From positions 2,666,001-2,730,000 of the forward strand of contig NGZR01000003.1 in the NCBI GenBank assembly GCA_002197995.1: 64,000 nucleotides of DNA, in the 5' to 3' direction. Each line of letters opens with the position of its first letter. Position 1 is the first letter of the stretch. The DNA comes from Gaeumannomyces sp. JS-464. Lineage: Eukaryota; Ascomycota; Sordariomycetes; Magnaporthales; Magnaporthaceae. Below the pieces are notes generated by a model that ran no database searches, was not told where the DNA came from, and worked only from the letters and a program-made list of their open reading frames with translations. Position numbers and translations under genes: made by a program. Positions 58,293 through 64,000 of this stretch are shown here, in pieces.

Positions 58293-60813
58293 TCAAGGCC
58301 ACCATTCCTGCGGGGGCCAGGGCCACCAACCGTACCCCTCGTTCGTTTCCGACATGTCGTCGACACTGGAGCCGGCCACCTGCTTTTCTCCCCGACCGGC
58401 CCCTGCCATGTCCCCTGCCATGAGGTACGAGTCGTTGCTACTATTGTGAGCGATATCAACGGCTGTGCTGGATAATACAGCACCTGCACCCAAAAACCCC
58501 TGGTCGAACGCAGCCTTGAATGGGGCTCGGCCGCCCCCTACGGGCGGCGATGGTGGTGAAGCCAGGTGGTGTCCGAATCCTGGTCCCTGAATGCTGGGCA
58601 CATTCTCTGCCAAGTACCCCGGCGTCAAGTGTGGTAGAGGCTGCTGCTGATACTGCGATGGAAACGGAGCATCTGGGTGCTGCGGTATTTGCCGGATTGG
58701 CAGCGGGGATGGGTAGAGCGGCTGAAGAGGCTCTTGAAGAGGGGCGTTGATGATGGCGAGAAAGGACGCGAGATTTTGTTTCACAGCGCGCAGGATGGCT
58801 ACGGCCCGCTGCTGGAAGCCCGACTCGGGAGATGAGGGGCCGAAGACGTGATCCGCGACGGCCATGGCCCTGTCGGCAAGCGCGAGGTCTGGGTGCATGC
58901 ATACCTGCACCAGCGGAAACAGCAACGAGTGGTATTGATGGTAGGCGCCGGCGTACCAGGACCAGTGGGCCAGCTCTGGATCTGTCTCGAGGGCGACGCC
59001 TGTCTCGACGACCTCGAGGCTGTGCTGGATCAGGCTGCCATCGTGTCCCAGAGTCAGCAAGTGGTACTCGGATAGAGTAGGCAGTAACTATGGCAAAGAC
59101 ATGCCTTGTATATAACAACAGTGATTGTTTTGAATGCCCAAGGGAGAAGATGACGGACCTGTCTCTAAGCTTCCTGGTCTGGGGAGACCTTGACCATTCC
59201 AGCAGCTTGACATTGACATTGGGGAGAAGCATACAGCGTGAGCGAGCGAGCAGTAGGTTCCCCACAAGCCTGGCGTACTTTTGTATCGGAACGCCATCAT
59301 CCAACCTGTCCATGTAGCTGCTCCGCACCCGCAGCACCCGCTCGTCCAGCATGTCGAGGCAGCCGCGCAGCGAGAGCGTCCCGCGAAGCACATTCTGGCG
59401 CTCCCGGATGACGAAGCGGTGGATCTGGTAGCATTCGTAGCGGATGATGGCGACAACGTCCCGGCCCTGGGCGCGGGGGTCGGGCGGCGGCACATCCGCG
59501 TCCGGGTCCTCGAAGAGCGAGCGCTCCGGGCCGACGGCCTCGGTGGCGCGGATGTTGAGGAAGAGCAGGTGCTGCCAGCAGTGCAGCCTGGTCAGCCTGC
59601 GGCTCTCGGGCTCCTCGGCGGGGCTTTGCCCACCACCACCACCACCAGGGCCCTCGCGGGCGCCGTCCGGGCTGCGGTCGAAGCCGGCGATCTGGAACTG
59701 GCGCGTGACGGCCGAGACCAGGACGGCGTGGGTCCGCGACACCTCGCTGAGCAGCTGGGGGGTCAGGTAGGTCAGCACGGCTTGGAAGGAGCGCAGGTCC
59801 AGGCTGGCGGCGAAGCTGTTCGAGTTTGATATGGCGTCCTCGGCGGCCGTCTGCAGCCAGCGCACGAGCGAGGGCTTGGGCAGGCCAAAGACGCGTTGGC
59901 TCTCGAGGGGCGGCATGCTGACGGCCGCGGCGTATGAGACGGCGGCACGAAGGGCAACGGCCACGGGGTCGTCGTCGTCGTAATGGGCGCCGTTGTCTAT
60001 CCCGCTGCTCCCGGGGCCGTGGCCGCCATCGCCGGCGCTCATCTCTCCCGGAGGAGCGACTCCCAGGTCGCTAGGCGAGACCAGGGGCAGATTGGATAGA
60101 CTGAAAGAAAGTAACGGTCAAACAGGCTGCGCTGCTGGGCCGGCGACAGTGCAAAAGTGCCTGCGGGTGGCAGGGAGCCGCTTTCCGGCCAAGTCGGAGC
60201 GTTGAACAGACGTAGGAACGGGGCCTGCGTGTGGGGTTTGAACCAGGACGCGATAGGAGCTGAGAAAAAGTCGACAGTCTCAGCGTCGGAAAAGCCGAAC
60301 CCTATACCCTGGAGGAGGGCATCGAGCTCGCCCACCAAGCTCGCCTCGGCAGGCCCCCTATCCTGTCCGTGATGGTTAGTCTCCCGATGCGGAGGCATAT
60401 ATCGGGCGGCGTATGGTCTTGCGGCTGGTGGTTCGGGCGCTGGTCATGCGGGAGCGAGGAAGGCGTGGACGCGGCCGGGCGGCTGGACGCCGAGCCCGAC
60501 GTGGGCCCGGGGCTGCGTGAGGCCGTCGAGGGCGCCGACGGATCGGCAGCAGAGCCCGGCAGCGCCCCCAGCCTCGAGAGGGCGGCTGAGAAGACGCATT
60601 GCCGGCCGGTTTTCTGGCAGTTGGAGCAAGGGCGAGCGCGGTTGCATTTCCTCTTCAGGACCCGGCACTCGTCTTTCCTTGGGTCCAAACTCAACGCTAT
60701 CAGTTGCATATAACGCTTGGCGGGCTGGTCAGGGCGTCCTTTCGGATGGCATACCACACGTGTTGACCTTTCGGGTTGCGTCGCTGGCGCGGGTTTTCCT
60801 GGGCGGCCTCCAT
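58293..60813 (-). CDS. Zn2Cys6 fungal transcription factor (frame breaks; probable premature stop)
   Basis: ATG 60813 opens a short exon ('MEAAQENPRQRRNPKGQHV') with donor GTATGC at 60754. The next exon shows five of the six zinc cysteines, 'CRVLKRKCNRARPCSNCQKT..C', spaced C6C5C2C6C; the first Cys of the C-x2-C pair is not located. A Ser/Pro linker follows, then 'ASLVGELDALLQGIGFGFSD', the regulatory domain ('FFSAPIASWFKPHTQAPFLR', 'LTYLTPQLLSEVSRTHAVLV', 'HCWQHLLFLNIRATEAVG'), an intron near 59160-59095 and 'HDGSLIQHSLEVVETGVAL'. Coding shifts one base near 60300-60405 and again at 60041-60055. The C-terminus is Pro/Gln-rich. Nuclear DNA-binding regulator; targets unknown. Exon limits are approximate. 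Confidence 0.75.
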
Positions 60814-61697
60814 GACGGGTGAGGAGCGAGCCTAGGTAGGTAGCCAGGCTTCGCGTGGCTCGCAGGCTGGTCGGCTGCCATCGACGGAGCGTGCGGGAAA
60901 AATGCGGCCGCAGGTCGGCGGGTTTGTGAGCGACTTGCGGCCGCATTCCAACGGTTTTAAAGCCGATCCATCATGTGGTGTGTCTTTGGGGGCCAAAGGG
61001 CCTCCTGGCAGGGGAAATTTGATGTCCAATCCTGGCAGCTGGCGCCGCTAAAGCTGACATCAAAGGCGGCCGAAGAACGGACGGGAAGCTTCGACTCGCG
61101 ATTGTCGCTGCATGGTACCCGCCTCGCCCAAGCCTAGACTGGCAAGATTCAGCGACCTGGCGCCTTGAACTGGGGGCCGCACCGTAAAGTTGTTGTTTCC
61201 AGAGCCACTGTGGCACGTCAACGGGCGAAGGAATCAACTCGGGCCAATCGGTACTAGATTGCAATCGGCGACGAGAAGCCAGCGACAGCCCGAGCACATG
61301 CAGAGTCCTTCTCGCCCTCCGCCACCAACATCTCATGTGGCTCACATCCAGGTGGTGCCTATAAATGGAGATTCCATGTATGCCAGGTTGACATTCCTTC
61401 ACTATTTTTACCCCTTGCAGCACCTCGTAGTGGATTCCTCTCCTCCACGTTGCATCATTAGGGAGTTTTACAAGTCCCCAGAAACGGCCGGCTCTTTTGT
61501 CCACCCCAAGAGAGCTTGGTTGTGACGGTTAGCTCTGGGCCGTCAGGGGAATGTGATTCCATCCAGCCTCCGACTATCGTTGATATCGTCGACGATGAAA
61601 TACTGAGATCTTATCGCTGGCTCGATATTCGCGGCTAGGGGATTCATCTGGCACGATCAACCCAAGAGGCAACGCCCGGCTCAACAAGGGATTTCGC
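60814..61697. other. Divergent intergenic region, Zn2Cys6 factor to glyoxalase
   Basis: About 880 bases between two divergent start codons. Regulation of the glyoxalase by the neighbouring factor is conceivable but only from position. Confidence 0.4.
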
Positions 61698-62528
61698 ATG
61701 CGTACCATCAACATACCCACCGCGCTGCTATCCTCTGCAATCACCGTCCCGGCCGTTGCAGTCTCAACACTCAACAGCCGCCATGCGCGCAGGTAGCATG
61801 CTCTCCCGCGGTTGTGCGCTCGCTGTCGCGTTCCGGCTTCCCGTCACCACCGCATGCTCTCCACCGCCCCCTGGAGACAGCAATAGCGGCATCACCAGCC
61901 GACAGGATGGCCCTTTCGTGTTTGGGCCGGGCCAGTACCCCGCCGCCGAGACGATCGGCTGGAACCTGAACCACGTTTCGCTGATAGTCAGCAACATGAC
62001 GGCAAGCATCGACTTTTACTCGCGCGTCCTGGGAATGACACACATGTTCTCCCTGAGCGCGCACCCAAAGTACAAGATCAGCTACCTCGGCCACCCAGCC
62101 GGAGGGCGCAACGGCAGCGCCTACATGCCGCCGGCCGAGCTGGCCCGCCTCAAGAACAACGTCCAGGGCCTCCTGGAGCTGCTCAGCATCGAGCCCGACG
62201 CGACAGACCCCCCGCTGCGCAGGCCCGAGGCGTCGACCGTCCGCACCAGCACCTTGTCTCACCTGGGCCTCGTCGTGCCGGACCCGCTCGCGGCTCAGGA
62301 GCGGTTCCGGAGGCTGGGCGTGCCGATCCTCAAGGAGTGGGACGCCGAGTTCCCCGCCGACTCCCCACGGGGCGCCCTCGCGCTCGCGTACGGGACGGGC
62401 CTGCTGCCGAGGGCGGGGCGGGGGATGCTGTAGCCAGGGATATCCTCGCGGCATTCAGGTCGATTGCCAAGGCAATCCTCATGATTGCGGATCCTGACGG
62501 TAACCTGATAGAGGTGCAGCCACTTTAA
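61698..62528 (+). CDS. Glyoxalase I / lactoylglutathione lyase-like protein with leader (one frame break)
   Basis: Exon 1 61698-61792 encodes 'MRTINIPTALLSSAITVPAV', a signal- or mitochondrial-type leader. It joins 61881-62528 at an AG|C codon. The glyoxalase fold follows: 'WNLNHVSLIVSNMTASIDFY' (first metal His), 'VQGLLELLSIE' (Glu), 'TLSHLGLVVPDP' (second His) and, near the end, 'MIADPDGNLIEVQPL' (second Glu), so all four expected metal ligands are present. The frame breaks at the G5 run 62420-62424, before 'AVARDILAAFRSIAK'; 743 bases plus one equals 248 codons. The enzyme isomerises the methylglyoxal-glutathione hemithioacetal. A leader is unusual, since the fungal enzyme is typically cytosolic. 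Convergent with the AAA ATPase. Confidence 0.85.
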
Positions 62529-62637
62529 TGAGGGGAATCCGTTCAGCAGCTGAGCCTGGCGGCGCAGTCTTGTCGCCGTTGTTGTGCCGGCTACGCAACT
62601 CCAGAAGGAGGATATCTTGACCATGTCAGCGCCGTAG

Positions 62638-64000
62638 CTACAGCATGCAGTCGACGACCCGGGTCAGGTGACTTGGCAACACTGGCACCTTCTCAAAGTC
62701 AGCCAGCTGCAGGGCATTGTCGAAGGCCCGTGTGATCTCCCAAGCGTTCATCGTAATCTTTGAAAGTGGCTCTACAGCTGCGAGCCAGGCGTTCCGGGTG
62801 TGTGCGGCATCGGCGGCCGGTTCGGTGGGGGATTCGTCCCCGAACTTCCGCTTTCCTGCTCCCCCAACAGTGCCGGCCAGTCCTCGCTCCAGCAGGACAT
62901 CGACCAGGTTGCTCCACACGACCCTGCGATTAGCCTCGTCGAGCAGGTCAAACTTGAGGCTGAAGGAAAACGCCGACTTCAGCTTCTCGTCGAAGATGTG
63001 AGCACAGCTTGTGGTGAGGATCAGGACGTCGTTGAAGTCCTCGAAAACGCGGAGCAGATAAAAGACGAGGCTTATTCGCTCCGTCTGGCTGGGAATGGAT
63101 TCGTTCTGCTGCTGGAGGAGACTGTCCGCATCTTCTAGCAGCACCATGCCGCCCCACCTCTTTGCGAGCGCAAACTTGGGATCGAGGCGCGCCTGGACGT
63201 CCTCCAGGTTGATGGGGATATCTCTGCAGGCCACCCGAAACAGCGGCTTCTTGAGGAGATCGGCCATCATTTCCGCCGTAAAAGTTTTCCCCGTTCCGGA
63301 AGGGCCGTGGAACAAGCTCGTGAGTCCTCCGCGCCGGGCGTTTCTGCCGCGACTGTGAGCCATCAACTGCGTCAACACCTGCAGTTTCTGCGTGCTGACA
63401 GCCGGTTTGGTGTTGGGAAGCTTTGTTAGAACAAGTGTTTGAACTTTTTCGGGCGCAACTTGTTCTAGATTTTCGTGATTGGTCTCCATGTCAGTAGTAG
63501 GACGTGGACGGACTAGTGCGCAAGGGTGGTGAAAATAGCTTTATGTACTTACCCCAGGTTCCTCGGCGGAGATTGTAAACCGGGATCGTGCTAGGGAATA
63601 CTAATGACTGGAGACCGGTAGGCGGTCTGGTCAGTTTTGGTATTCCCGGGGCTGATGGCGCAAGCGAAGGATTTAGGCGGATATATTCGTCGATATCGAT
63701 CAAACATCTTCCGTGTTGCTGTGAGATACCTCGCTCTCGATGGTCAGCAACGGCGCAGTTTCGCCAGCAGGTTGGAATATCAAATGCGGGAATACATGTA
63801 ATGAAAGTATACGGACCAAGTCGAGGTCGTGATGGGGGTCCGACTGGTGCTGGTAGTAGCCTCCATTCTTAATGGCCCACATGTTCGTTCCGCGACGCTC
63901 GAGCCCGGCGCGAATCTCCCCGCCGACAAACGCGACTGGGCGAAGGATCCAGCCGCGTACGTTAACTTCCGAGCTCTCGTTTATTGCATTGAAATCAACC
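62638..64000 (-). CDS. AAA ATPase, fungal DUF7025-type (5' end beyond window)
   Basis: Three exons visible: 64000-63817 (continuing past the window), 63718-63553 and 63464-62638, with phases that close. The upstream exon reads 'AFVGGEIRAGLERRGTNMWA', and 'HGRCLIDIDEYIRLNPSLAP' follows. The last exon has the C-terminal AAA module: Walker A 'GPSGTGKT', Walker B 'GGMVLLEDADSLL', sensor-1 region 'VLILTTSCAHIFDEKLKSAF' and a helical lid. Where most relatives have an arginine in 'FKSRI' (arginine finger), this protein reads 'LKSAF', so inter-subunit catalysis may be impaired. Many filamentous fungi have large sets of such ATPases of unknown role. The N-terminal part cannot be judged. Confidence 0.85.

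Noticed and set aside
1..64000. CRISPR array or prokaryotic defence/mobile system
   Set aside because: Spliced fungal genes throughout and no regularly spaced repeats; the periodic sequences are microsatellites.

Overview
This window is nuclear DNA of a filamentous ascomycete, most likely a Sordariomycete (inference). The evidence is short GT-AG introns with CTAAC/CTGAC-type branch sites, GC-rich coding sequence between AT-rich or pyrimidine-rich spacers, and proteins typical of moulds: a DIM-5/Clr4-type SET methyltransferase, a DUF6594 membrane protein, a Zn2Cys6 regulator and a GID4/Vid24 subunit. There are 21 protein genes. I see no rRNA, no convincing tRNA, no CRISPR array and no intact transposon.

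Region 1-15 kb is housekeeping: an ankyrin protein (+), RNase P/MRP subunit Rpp40 (-), tRNA m2G10 methyltransferase Trm11 (+, divergent from Rpp40), GID4 (-), Mago nashi (-) and coatomer beta (+, divergent from Mago). Apart from one unresolved junction in GID4, exon chains here close exactly in frame. Region 15-27 kb has a UBTD-type ubiquitin-like protein (-), a DIM-5-like H3K9 methyltransferase (-) and a long fungal protein of unknown function (+). Region 28-43 kb has a BAHD-like acyltransferase (-), a 6.7-kb gene-poor stretch full of simple repeats, a small Cys-rich protein (-) and a two-finger zinc protein (-). Region 44-64 kb has an annexin (-), a Ser/Thr-rich secreted protein (+), a tiny membrane protein (+), a carboxylesterase (-), a coiled-coil microprotein (-), a DUF6594 protein (+), a Zn2Cys6 factor (-), a glyoxalase I with a signal-like leader (+) and an AAA ATPase cut by the window end (-).

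The genes do not form an obvious pathway or biosynthetic cluster. The strongest unexpected signal is recurrent single-base frame breaks: eight genes read correctly only if one base is restored (once removed) at specific points, mostly in G/C runs, and in five single-locus cases the summed lengths become exact multiples of three only after that correction. The other unusual signals are two genes whose annotated-looking UGA stop is followed in the same frame by protein-like sequence (GID4 and the Zn2Cys6 factor). These may be assembly errors, real lesions or recoding; raw reads and RNA would decide.
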